NCBI RefSeq assembly: GCF_001401805.1
Contig: NZ_LKDW01000011.1
Location: 1 to 64,000 of the forward strand
Source of the DNA: Pseudoalteromonas sp. P1-25
GTDB taxonomy: Bacteria; Pseudomonadota; Gammaproteobacteria; Enterobacterales; Alteromonadaceae
DNA: 64,000 bases
Direction of reading: 5' to 3'
The notes beneath the pieces were generated by a model. That model was not told the DNA's origin. It saw only the letters and a list, made by a program, of their open reading frames with translations, and searched no databases. Position numbers and translations under genes: made by a program. Of this stretch, positions 1 to 7,246 are shown in pieces. Positions within the stretch are counted from its first letter, which is position 1; every line of letters begins with the position of its first letter.

Positions 1-2
1 AG

Positions 3-87
3 TGGTGGAGGGAGCTGGATTCGAACCAGCGAAGGCTGAGCCGTCAGATTTACAGTCTGATCCCTTTGGCCGCTCGGGAACCCCTCC
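3..87 (-). tRNA. tRNA-Tyr (anticodon GTA)
   Basis: Read on the minus strand this is an 85-nt class II tRNA. It has a 7-bp acceptor stem beginning GGAGGGG, a D-arm with CCGAGCGG, an anticodon loop CTGTAAA giving anticodon GTA, a long variable arm, a T-loop GTTCGAATC and an encoded 3' CCA at bases 5-3. The long variable arm and GTA anticodon identify tyrosine. It follows tRNA-Thr by 40 nt, the order seen in the Escherichia coli thrU-tyrU-glyT-thrT-tufB operon, so glycine and threonine tRNAs and tufB are expected beyond the left edge (inference). Confidence 0.97.
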
Positions 88-127
88 ACGATAATTCTTT
101 ACTAATTCACTTTCGGTAAAAGGAAAG

Positions 128-203
<76 letters not shown>

Positions 204-320
204 ACTGCTTTAGTACGGGGCGAGATATTAGAGTAAGGTTTATTATGATGCAACTATAAAATTAAAAAAAATGTAATTTTTTAGCTTAAACGCTCAGATT
301 TCATGCAAAAGTGCTTAATT

Positions 321-1040
321 TTACTGTTTTTCGTCGTTTTTACTGAGCTCATACCAGTAATTTAATCCTTTCATAACGAGTAAAGAATCAAAAATACTGC
401 CATTTATTTGCTGTTGTAACAGCAAACCATAACCTCCAGCGCACAAAATTTGTGGTTTTTGTTCTGCTGTTACCTGTTTAAGTTGATATTTGGCCTGCTC
501 AATAGCACCTAATGTTGCCACCAGCGCGCCATTTTTTAATCCATTGGGTGTGTTTTTCCCTAACTCATTTAAAAAGGGGGTATTAGCATCATCAAACACA
601 CGTTGGGTATTTTGTGTCAATGAGTGAGTCATTAAATCAAGACCAGGTAATATCCAGCCCCCTAAGTGCTCGCCTTCACCGCTCAATACATCAATTGTGG
701 TTGCAGTGCCGGCATCAACAATAATACAGGGGGTATTAGGGTAAAGTGTAAAACCCGCCACCAACGCAAGCCAGCGATCAATGCCTAAATTGCCAACCTG
801 GTCATATGCGCAGCTTAGCCCACTGAGGTTTTTGCTAACATGCGCCTCAAAACACGGAATATTTTTTTTAGCAGCTAATGTGAGCGCATCATTTAATAGT
901 TCACTTTTGCCTACACAGGCATACACAACAGCCGTTATTGCCTGCCACGGCACGTTGTTTATAGTCACGGGCGTTGCTTGTTGCTCGTGCCATAAGGCCG
1001 CTTTTAATGATGTATTACCCACATCTATCAACAGCTTCAT
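321..1040 (-). CDS. coaX: Type III pantothenate kinase
   Basis: Phosphorylates pantothenate, the first step of coenzyme A synthesis, in the cytoplasm. The 239-residue protein has the ASKHA-fold signatures of the type III family: DVGNT at residues 6-10 (phosphate loop), GIDRW around 86-90 with the likely catalytic aspartate, and DAGTATTIDVL around 109-119, followed by GGWILPG. The length is typical. The start ATG overlaps the birA stop by 4 nt (ATGA), so the two are translationally coupled and part of murB-birA-coaX. In E. coli the corresponding place next to birA holds the unrelated type I kinase coaA, so this is a non-homologous replacement at a conserved locus (known of the locus; identity seen here). 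Confidence 0.95.
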   Translation of the reverse strand: MKLLIDVGNTSLKAALWHEQQATPVTINNVPWQAITAVVYACVGKSELLNDALTLAAKKNIPCFEAHVSKNLSGLSCAYDQVGNLGIDRWLALVAGFTLYPNTPCIIVDAGTATTIDVLSGEGEHLGGWILPGLDLMTHSLTQNTQRVFDDANTPFLNELGKNTPNGLKNGALVATLGAIEQAKYQLKQVTAEQKPQILCAGGYGLLLQQQINGSIFDSLLVMKGLNYWYELSKNDEKQ

Positions 1041-2029
1041 AATTTAGCCTTTCTTAACGAGATTTCACCGCCGTAGTAACTTTTTACTTCGCCGTCTTGG
1101 CGGATACGTATTCCGCCGTGCTGATCAATACCTTCACAAATCCCCCGCCAACTTCTGTGCCCAGTATTGAGCTCTACGCACTCACCCGCAAAGGCATTGA
1201 GCGCGTTCCACTGGGCATACATGCTGTTTAGTCCATCTTGCTGGTAATCTGCCAAACGCTGCTCTAAGTAATAGGTAAGAGAAGCAACTAACTGGTTTTT
1301 ATCAAGCGCGGTGGTATGTTGGCTTAAGTCGGTCCATGCTTGGTCAATGTGCTCGCTGGTGTTTTGCGGCATGTGTAGATTAATGCCAATACCAATGACT
1401 AGCTGACAAGGGCCTTGTGGTTGTCCATCTAGCTCAACTAGCACTCCCGCTAGCTTTTGCTTATTTATGTATATGTCGTTTGGCCATTTAAGCTCTATAT
1501 CAATACCGTAAAGAGCTTTAATGGCATCGTATACAGCAAGCCCTACGGCAATTGATACACCCATAGCTGCTTGTAGGCCATCATCTAACCGCCAAAAATA
1601 ACTGTAATATAAGTTAGCCCCAAACGGTGATTGCCATACACGCCCTCGCCTTCCTCGCCCAGCTTGCTGCATTTCGGCAACCACTACAGTACCAGACTCA
1701 AGCGCTGCTTTATTTTGAATACGGCGCATTAGCTCGCTGTTGGTTGAATCAATAATAGGGTGCACTTCTACTTGGGCTTTATTTGCGCCTAACGCATGAT
1801 AATACTTAGTTATATTGCCTTGGTTTAGCAAGCCCACCGCATTATTTAAACTGTAACCTTTACCCGTCACTTTAAATATGTCGAGTCCCATATCTTGCAA
1901 TGTTTGAATATGCTTACTCACAGCCGCACGGCTTATACCCAGCTGCTCGCCAAGGGCTTGGCCCGATATAAAGCCACCTTGATTAAGCGCATTTAATATA
2001 GCGAGTTTATTCCCATCAGGTGCTTTCAT
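1037..2029 (-). CDS. birA: BirA: biotin-protein ligase and biotin operon repressor
   Basis: Activates biotin to biotinyl-AMP and transfers it to the carboxyl-carrier subunit of acetyl-CoA carboxylase. The N-terminal winged helix-turn-helix (about residues 20-45, ISRAAVSKHIQTL) also makes it the bio-operon repressor. The ligase core shows the biotin-binding loop GRGRRGRVW at 124-132 and KWPNDIY. An ATG nine codons upstream exists, but the start at 2029 is preferred because it overlaps the murB stop by 4 nt (ATGA) and matches the E. coli N-terminus. Length 330 residues, against 321 in E. coli. It is the middle gene of murB-birA-coaX. No biotin synthesis genes are in the window. Confidence 0.95.
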   Translation of the reverse strand: MKAPDGNKLAILNALNQGGFISGQALGEQLGISRAAVSKHIQTLQDMGLDIFKVTGKGYSLNNAVGLLNQGNITKYYHALGANKAQVEVHPIIDSTNSELMRRIQNKAALESGTVVVAEMQQAGRGRRGRVWQSPFGANLYYSYFWRLDDGLQAAMGVSIAVGLAVYDAIKALYGIDIELKWPNDIYINKQKLAGVLVELDGQPQGPCQLVIGIGINLHMPQNTSEHIDQAWTDLSQHTTALDKNQLVASLTYYLEQRLADYQQDGLNSMYAQWNALNAFAGECVELNTGHRSWRGICEGIDQHGGIRIRQDGEVKSYYGGEISLRKAKL

Positions 2030-3036
2030 TGAGCATGCTCCGTAATGATATGGCATTCACTATGTGTGTTTATAAGCCTTACTTCGTGCTCTAGCGTTAT
2101 GCCGTAACGTGCAAATACCGTATTTTGTATGTGCGTGATCATAGTGATTAAATCGCTACCTTTACTATTACCATGATTAACTAATACCAGCGCTTGCTGT
2201 TTATGCACCTCAATACCTGCTACTGCGTAGCCCTTCAAGCCGGCTTGGTCAATTAACCAACCTGCTGCCACTTTGTGATGGCTTTCTCCATAAGGGTAAT
2301 GCGGTACATCGGCAAAGCGCAAAAGTAGCGCTTGTAAACGCGCATTGCTAATAATCGGATTTTTAAAAAAGCTACCCGCGTTGGCTAAAGTGTATGGGTT
2401 TGGCAGCTTAGCGTTACGAATTGCAATAACCTGCTCGTATACCTTTTTAGGGGTGGGGTTTTGCAATACTTTGAGTGGGCCATAACTTAAAACTGGCTGC
2501 CATTTTTTAGGCAATGCTAAATTGACTTGAGTGATCACTGCTTTATTTTTTAAGGCGTGCTTAAAAATAGAATCACGATAAGCAAACTCACATTGAGCGT
2601 TAGTTAAAGTCACCTTGTTTTTAGTGGCTATATCAATGTACTCAATCGACTCTACAAATTGGGCGAGCTCAACACCATAAGCACCAATGTTTTGTACCGG
2701 CGACGCCCCAACAGTGCCCGGAATAAGGGCTAGGTTTTCAAGCCCTGCAATATTTTTATCAAGTAAATAGCTTACAAGGTTATGCCAGTTCTCACCCGCA
2801 GCTGCACTCACCAGTACGTCATTTTCACGCTCGGTAATAGTAATACCTTTAGTGGCCATTTTAATGACGGTGCCTGTGTAGTTTTCTAAAAATATTGTGT
2901 TGCTACCTTCCCCTAATAAACAAAACGGAGCACTAAAACGGTGTGCTTTAAGTTGCTCAACCGAGGTTATTTCAACAAAATGCTGGCATTGATTGTTTAG
3001 TGCAAAGGTATGTAAAGGTTTTAATGAGTGCGCCAC
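2026..3036 (-). CDS. murB: UDP-N-acetylenolpyruvoylglucosamine reductase
   Basis: FAD- and NADPH-dependent reduction of UDP-GlcNAc-enolpyruvate to UDP-MurNAc, the second committed step of peptidoglycan synthesis. The 336 residues match the type I (E. coli-like) family: FAD-binding LLGEGSNTIFL at about 40-50, PGTVGASPVQNIGAYG at about 106-121, catalytic-region YRDSIF with Arg164, proton donor Ser232 in NAGSFFKNP, and the C-terminal EHEVRLI glutamate. The start MAHSLKP aligns with E. coli MNHSLKP. It is first in the murB-birA-coaX run. The upstream 130 bp are shared with the divergent aminopeptidase gene. Confidence 0.96.
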   Translation of the reverse strand: MAHSLKPLHTFALNNQCQHFVEITSVEQLKAHRFSAPFCLLGEGSNTIFLENYTGTVIKMATKGITITERENDVLVSAAAGENWHNLVSYLLDKNIAGLENLALIPGTVGASPVQNIGAYGVELAQFVESIEYIDIATKNKVTLTNAQCEFAYRDSIFKHALKNKAVITQVNLALPKKWQPVLSYGPLKVLQNPTPKKVYEQVIAIRNAKLPNPYTLANAGSFFKNPIISNARLQALLLRFADVPHYPYGESHHKVAAGWLIDQAGLKGYAVAGIEVHKQQALVLVNHGNSKGSDLITMITHIQNTVFARYGITLEHEVRLINTHSECHIITEHAQ

Positions 3037-3169
3037 AAAGGTCTCTGAGTGTACTGGTAACTAATCGCAGTAGTTTACCTTATTGTCGCAAAGAATGTAA
3101 AAATCACTCAACCCGCTGTATCAATCATGATATAAAACCTGCACTTATTATTAGTGTTCAGGGTATTTT

Positions 3170-5014
3170 ATGAAAATTAAACCTCTTTTTTTAAGCCTCG
3201 CTATGGCCGGTATGTGCTCGCAAGCAATGGCAAACGCGATTGATCAAAACTCATACGCCAACCTAGATGATGTGGTAACAACACACTTAAACCTTGATTT
3301 AGATGTCGATTTTGCCGACAAGCAATTAGAAGGTTTTGTTGAGCACACGCTAAAGTGGAACAATGACACGAGTAAAAAGCTGGTACTAGATACCCGCGAC
3401 TTAGACATTGATAAAGTTATGTACCAAACAGCAAATGGTGATTGGCACAAAGCTAAATTTACACTGGCTGAGCGCGATGATGTTAAAGGCTCAAAACTAA
3501 CAATTACATTAAAAAGCCAAGCGCCAAAAGTACGTATTTACTACAACAGCCGCCCAGAAGCATCTGGCCTGCAATGGTTAACACCAGAGCAAACAGCCAG
3601 CAAAACGCACCCGTTTATGTACAGCCAATCGCAGGCTATTCACGCTCGTAGCTGGTTACCAGTACAAGATACCCCTGCCATGCGCGTTACTTACTCTGCT
3701 CGTATACATACACCAAAAGATATACGTGCCGTAATGAGCGCCGATAACAAAGATGCGCTATACAAAGATGGCGACTACCACTTTGATATGCCGCAAGCAA
3801 TTTCGCCGTACTTAATTGCAATTGGTGCAGGTAATTTAGAATTTAAAGCCATGTCAAAACAAACTGGTATATTTGCCGAGCCTGAAATTTTAGACGCTTC
3901 GGTTGCCGAGTTTAACGACACCCAAGCCATGATCGACAAAACCAACGAAATGTATGGTGAGTATGCATGGGGCCGCTATGATTTATTAATGTTACCGCCG
4001 AGCTTTCCGTTTGGTGGCATGGAAAACCCGCGACTTTCGTTTATTACTCCTACCGTAGTAGCAGGCGATAAAAGCTTAGTTAACTTAATTGCGCATGAGC
4101 TTGCCCACTCTTGGTCTGGTAACTTAGTTACCAACGCTACGTGGGAAGATTTATGGTTAAACGAAGGGTTTACCTCATACGTTGAAAACCGCATTATGGA
4201 AGAAGTGTTTGGCCGCGACCGCGCTGTAATGGAGCAAGCTTTAGATGCAGCAGGTTTACGTGCCCAGCTTAAAACGATTGACGCACCTGATACCCGCCTT
4301 AATTTAAAACTTAATGGCCGTGACCCAGATGATGCATTTAGCTCAGTGCCATACACTAAAGGGCAGCTATTTTTAATCTACCTAGAAGAAAAATACGGCC
4401 GTGATAAGTTTGATGACTTTGTTAAGACCTACTTTAATGAGTTTGCCTTCAAATCGCTGACGACTGCGCAATTTGTTACTTACTTAAAAGCTAACTTAAT
4501 TGAAAAATATCCAGGCGTTGTAAGCATGGATAAAGTAAATGAGTGGATTTTTGAGCCTGGTTTACCAAGCGATGCGCCAAACCCAACATCTGATGCGTTT
4601 GACAAAGTAGATGCAGCAAGCGCGGCATGGCTAAAAGGTGAATCAAACGCTGCACAATTACCTACGGCTCAGTGGACAGTGCACGAATGGTTACACTTTT
4701 TAAACAACCTACCACGCGACTTAAGCTTAGATAAAATGGCAGAGCTTGATAAGCAATTTAACCTAACGCAATCAACCAATGCAGAGCGCGCGTTTGCATG
4801 GTTTATGTTAGCGGTAGGTAATGGTTACCAACCTATTTACCCAGCGCTTGATAAGCACTTATCAGGTATAGGTCGTCGTAAGCTAATTGTGCCATTATAC
4901 AAAGCACTTATTAAAAATGGTAAGCGTGAGTGGGCACACGATGTATACATCAAAGCACGCCCAGGCTACCACCCACTTGCTCAAGGCACCATCGACGCTT
5001 TATTTGATAAATAA
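3170..5014 (+). CDS. Exported M1-family aminopeptidase (leukotriene A4 hydrolase-like)
   Basis: Zinc aminopeptidase predicted to act outside the cytoplasm. A signal peptide ends near residue 22 (SQAMA-NA). The N-terminal beta domain (about 30-220) is followed by the catalytic domain with the substrate loop GGMENP, zinc motif HELAH (His309, Glu310, His313) and third ligand Glu332 in WLNEGF. The C-terminal 160 residues look like the helical LTA4H C-terminal domain, following the characteristic linker after WIFEPGLP. Its 614 residues match the LTA4H-like bacterial subgroup (such as the cold-active enzyme of Colwellia) rather than PepN (about 870). It is single-gene, with a strong terminator at 5073-5100. 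The substrate range is not deducible. Confidence 0.9.
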   Translation: MKIKPLFLSLAMAGMCSQAMANAIDQNSYANLDDVVTTHLNLDLDVDFADKQLEGFVEHTLKWNNDTSKKLVLDTRDLDIDKVMYQTANGDWHKAKFTLAERDDVKGSKLTITLKSQAPKVRIYYNSRPEASGLQWLTPEQTASKTHPFMYSQSQAIHARSWLPVQDTPAMRVTYSARIHTPKDIRAVMSADNKDALYKDGDYHFDMPQAISPYLIAIGAGNLEFKAMSKQTGIFAEPEILDASVAEFNDTQAMIDKTNEMYGEYAWGRYDLLMLPPSFPFGGMENPRLSFITPTVVAGDKSLVNLIAHELAHSWSGNLVTNATWEDLWLNEGFTSYVENRIMEEVFGRDRAVMEQALDAAGLRAQLKTIDAPDTRLNLKLNGRDPDDAFSSVPYTKGQLFLIYLEEKYGRDKFDDFVKTYFNEFAFKSLTTAQFVTYLKANLIEKYPGVVSMDKVNEWIFEPGLPSDAPNPTSDAFDKVDAASAAWLKGESNAAQLPTAQWTVHEWLHFLNNLPRDLSLDKMAELDKQFNLTQSTNAERAFAWFMLAVGNGYQPIYPALDKHLSGIGRRKLIVPLYKALIKNGKREWAHDVYIKARPGYHPLAQGTIDALFDK

Positions 5015-5072
5015 GCAACCTGTGCCGCCCCTAAAGGTGTTCACACCTTTAGGGTAAAACAGTAAAACCAAT

Positions 5073-5100
5073 AAAAAAGGCCGATTTATCGGCCTTTTTT
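5073..5100. terminator. Bidirectional rho-independent terminator
   Basis: The stem AAAAAAGGCCGAT/ATCGGCCTTTTTT has A and T runs on both sides, so it can end the aminopeptidase transcript (plus) and the DUF2057 gene (minus, stop at 5183). Just upstream, 5029-5054 is a separate 12-bp perfect hairpin (CCCTAAAGGTGT arms) without a T run. Confidence 0.85.
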
Positions 5101-5182
5101 AATACTGTAATTTTCTCAAACTAAAAACTGTAACTAAGCTCAGCGCATTTAGTGCTTAAAATTAGTAGCTGAGATAAGTTTA

Positions 5183-5794
5183 TTATTCAGCGCCTTGGTT
5201 GGTTACCTTTTCTAAAAAGGCTTTTCGTTCAGCCAGCGTTGCTTGTTGCCACCAAAATTCTAGCATTTGCGGTGCACTTGGCATGCCTTTGCCATTAATG
5301 GGCGCAATAGGCTTAATAGGTTGGCTTGGACGCACTGGGCCCGCTGGCACCGCCTTTTGTAAAGCAGGCTTTTTACTTGCCAGCTGTGTATTTGAAATAA
5401 CACTAAGCGGCTGTGCAACCGCAGCTCCCTTTGCTTTTAAACTTACCTGCGGTGCCTCAGCAAATATTTTTGCTGATACTGCGTTATCGGCACGATTAAA
5501 CACCATGTCATAATCTTTGTTATCATCAACAGTAATATCTACCCAAAAAGGTTCAGACTCAATTACCTCATGGTCGTCAAAGCCTGTCTCGTATAAATCG
5601 GTGTACTTTAATTTTAACCGATAAGAGCCTGAGGCAAGTTCAATATCATCAACTCGACTAAATAGAGAGCTTTCAATCACTCTTTCGCCGACTTGTAAGG
5701 GCACTAATTCTTCAGGGAAGTGAATATTTGCGCCATACACCGACATACTCATCAAGAATGCCGCAACTGAGGTTATTAACATTGGTTTACGCAT
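5183..5794 (-). CDS. DUF2057 (YccT/CsgI-like) periplasmic protein
   Basis: A 203-residue exported protein. The start ATG at 5794 is preferred over an upstream in-frame start because AAGGAG lies 7 nt before it and a signal peptide follows (MRKPML... cleavage near SVYG-AN). The body has the DUF2057 pattern: an early segment on surface presentation (FPEELVPLQVGE), the GSYRLKLKYTDLYE block and a paired beta segment with PFWVDI. The C-terminal 60 residues are low-complexity, rich in Pro, Ala and Lys. The E. coli/Salmonella relative YccT (CsgI) is reported to limit curli formation; whether that holds here is unknown. It is divergent from hinT with 88 bp between starts, and a CsgD-like regulator lies 0.7 kb away. 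Confidence 0.75.
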   Translation of the reverse strand: MRKPMLITSVAAFLMSMSVYGANIHFPEELVPLQVGERVIESSLFSRVDDIELASGSYRLKLKYTDLYETGFDDHEVIESEPFWVDITVDDNKDYDMVFNRADNAVSAKIFAEAPQVSLKAKGAAVAQPLSVISNTQLASKKPALQKAVPAGPVRPSQPIKPIAPINGKGMPSAPQMLEFWWQQATLAERKAFLEKVTNQGAE

Positions 5795-5882
5795 AAAAAC
5801 TCCTTTATTTGTTTTGAGTTTGACACTGCAAACAAAATTTGTCATTAGTGACTTTAAATTCAAACCTTACATTCAAACGATT

Positions 5883-6248
5883 ATGAGCACAGAGACCCTA
5901 TTTACAAAAATTATTAACCGTGAAATCCCTGCAGACATTATTTACGAAGACGAAACTACCCTTGCATTTAAAGATATAAACCCACAAGCCCCTTTTCATG
6001 TGTTAATTATTCCAAAAAAAGCAATTGCAACTATTAATGATATAAATAGCGAAAACTCTCATTTAGTTGGAAATTTATACGAAGTGGCTGCAAAGTTAGC
6101 CAAGCAGTTTAACTTTAGTGAAGACGGCTACAGAGTTGTAATGAACTGCAATAAACACGGCGGGCAAACCGTGTATCACATACATTTACATATGCTTGCA
6201 GGCAAAGAAATGGGCTGGCCTCCATATCAAGATGCTAAAAAAATATAA
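5883..6248 (+). CDS. hinT: HIT-family purine nucleoside phosphoramidase
   Basis: Hydrolyses adenosine 5'-phosphoramidates and aminoacyl-AMP type substrates in the cytoplasm. The 121-residue protein aligns across its length with E. coli HinT: the opening TLFTKIINREIPADIIYED, the core DINPQAPFHVLIIPK, and the histidine triad HIHLH at 99-103. A longer in-frame start exists upstream, but the start at 5883 matches the family N-terminus. No strong Shine-Dalgarno sequence is visible. It is monocistronic, divergent from the DUF2057 gene. Confidence 0.93.
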   Translation: MSTETLFTKIINREIPADIIYEDETTLAFKDINPQAPFHVLIIPKKAIATINDINSENSHLVGNLYEVAAKLAKQFNFSEDGYRVVMNCNKHGGQTVYHIHLHMLAGKEMGWPPYQDAKKI

Positions 6249-6473
6249 AATTAATAATAAAAATTCACTGGAATTATTGGTATTTCTCTAGTTACAAATG
6301 TTATTGTTTACCATGTATATAAAGTGAAAAATAATTACTTATTTGCAACATTTTATGTTTAAATAATCGTAAAATCGTACTTGTTCACAAGGCGAAACCG
6401 GACTTTCTAATACAAAAGGTGTGGAAGTCGTGGTAAACTTAACTAGTCAGCTTTATAAAAAGAGTATAAAAAC

Positions 6474-7130
6474 ATGAGCAGTTCAGCCTTTTTGTTATTA
6501 GATCAAGAGCCAATTAACACCATTGGCATTAACGTTTTAGAACCTTTGTTAAAAACGCAAGGCCTTGACGTAACCACGGGTACAAATATTTTAGATGTAC
6601 CAGAAGGGACTCGATTACTGTTTATTGAAACATCAAGTAACGATGCATGGAGTAAACTAAAAGAGCAGTTAGTTAACCTGCGCACCAAGTGCGATATCGT
6701 ATTATTTAACCTAGACGAAAACCCTGAGCTTGCTAACCGCGCGCTTTTGAGCGGTATTCGTGGCGTGTTTTATACGACTGATAACGCTGATGTATTAATG
6801 AAAGGTATTCGCTTACTTTTAGAAGATCAGCTTTGGTACAGACGTGACATTATGTGTAATGCGCTGAACCGCATGCTGCAGTTCAATAAAGATGCACTGC
6901 ACAAGCTGACCGAAGGCGATATAGAGCCAATTAAACTTACTAAACGAGAAAAAGCAATAATCTCGTTAATGAGTAAGGGATCTAAAAACAAAGAAATAGC
7001 TGAAGATCTAAGCATCAGCCCACATACCGTTAAAACACATTTATACAGCGCTTTTAGAAAAACGAAGTGTCGTAACCGTATTGAGCTACTATCTTGGGCT
7101 CAACAAAATATTCCAGACGAAATTCGTTAA
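6474..7130 (+). CDS. CsgD/VpsT-like LuxR-family transcriptional regulator
   Basis: A 218-residue two-domain regulator. The N-terminal half (about 5-140) reads as an atypical receiver without the usual acidic pocket; the C-terminal half (about 152-210) is a LuxR/FixJ helix-turn-helix (LTKREKAIISLM...NKEIAEDLSISPHTVKTHL). Length and layout match CsgD (216) and VpsT (about 224), which control biofilm matrix genes. VpsT senses c-di-GMP through a W[FLM][TS]R motif; the corresponding position here is WYRR (121-124), which keeps Trp and the final Arg but not the third residue. It has its own 225-bp upstream region, and a hairpin terminator follows. Matrix targets are not in the window apart from a mannose-GDP enzyme at 9.4 kb. 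Confidence 0.8.
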   Translation: MSSSAFLLLDQEPINTIGINVLEPLLKTQGLDVTTGTNILDVPEGTRLLFIETSSNDAWSKLKEQLVNLRTKCDIVLFNLDENPELANRALLSGIRGVFYTTDNADVLMKGIRLLLEDQLWYRRDIMCNALNRMLQFNKDALHKLTEGDIEPIKLTKREKAIISLMSKGSKNKEIAEDLSISPHTVKTHLYSAFRKTKCRNRIELLSWAQQNIPDEIR

Positions 7131-7145
7131 TCAATTTCGTATTTT

Positions 7146-7174
7146 AAAAACAGGCACTTAGGGTGCCTGTTTTT
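7146..7174 (+). terminator. Rho-independent terminator after the LuxR regulator
   Basis: The 12-bp stem AAAAACAGGCAC/GTGCCTGTTTTT has a 5-nt loop and a following T-rich run. It ends the regulator transcript and shows that the in-frame start at 7163 upstream of the kinase is not used. Confidence 0.9.
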
Positions 7175-7246
7175 GTTTGTGCTATATGCTTGTTAAATTA
7201 TTCGCTTTTTATTACTCTACTTGAAGTACCCATTGCTGGAACCTTT

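Noticed and set aside
3976..4356. 126-codon open frame antisense to the M1 aminopeptidase
   Set aside because: No ribosome-binding site, no family features, and it lies wholly within a well-supported gene.
5029..5054. 12-bp hairpin after the aminopeptidase, considered as the terminator
   Set aside because: No T run follows; the real terminator is at 5073-5100.
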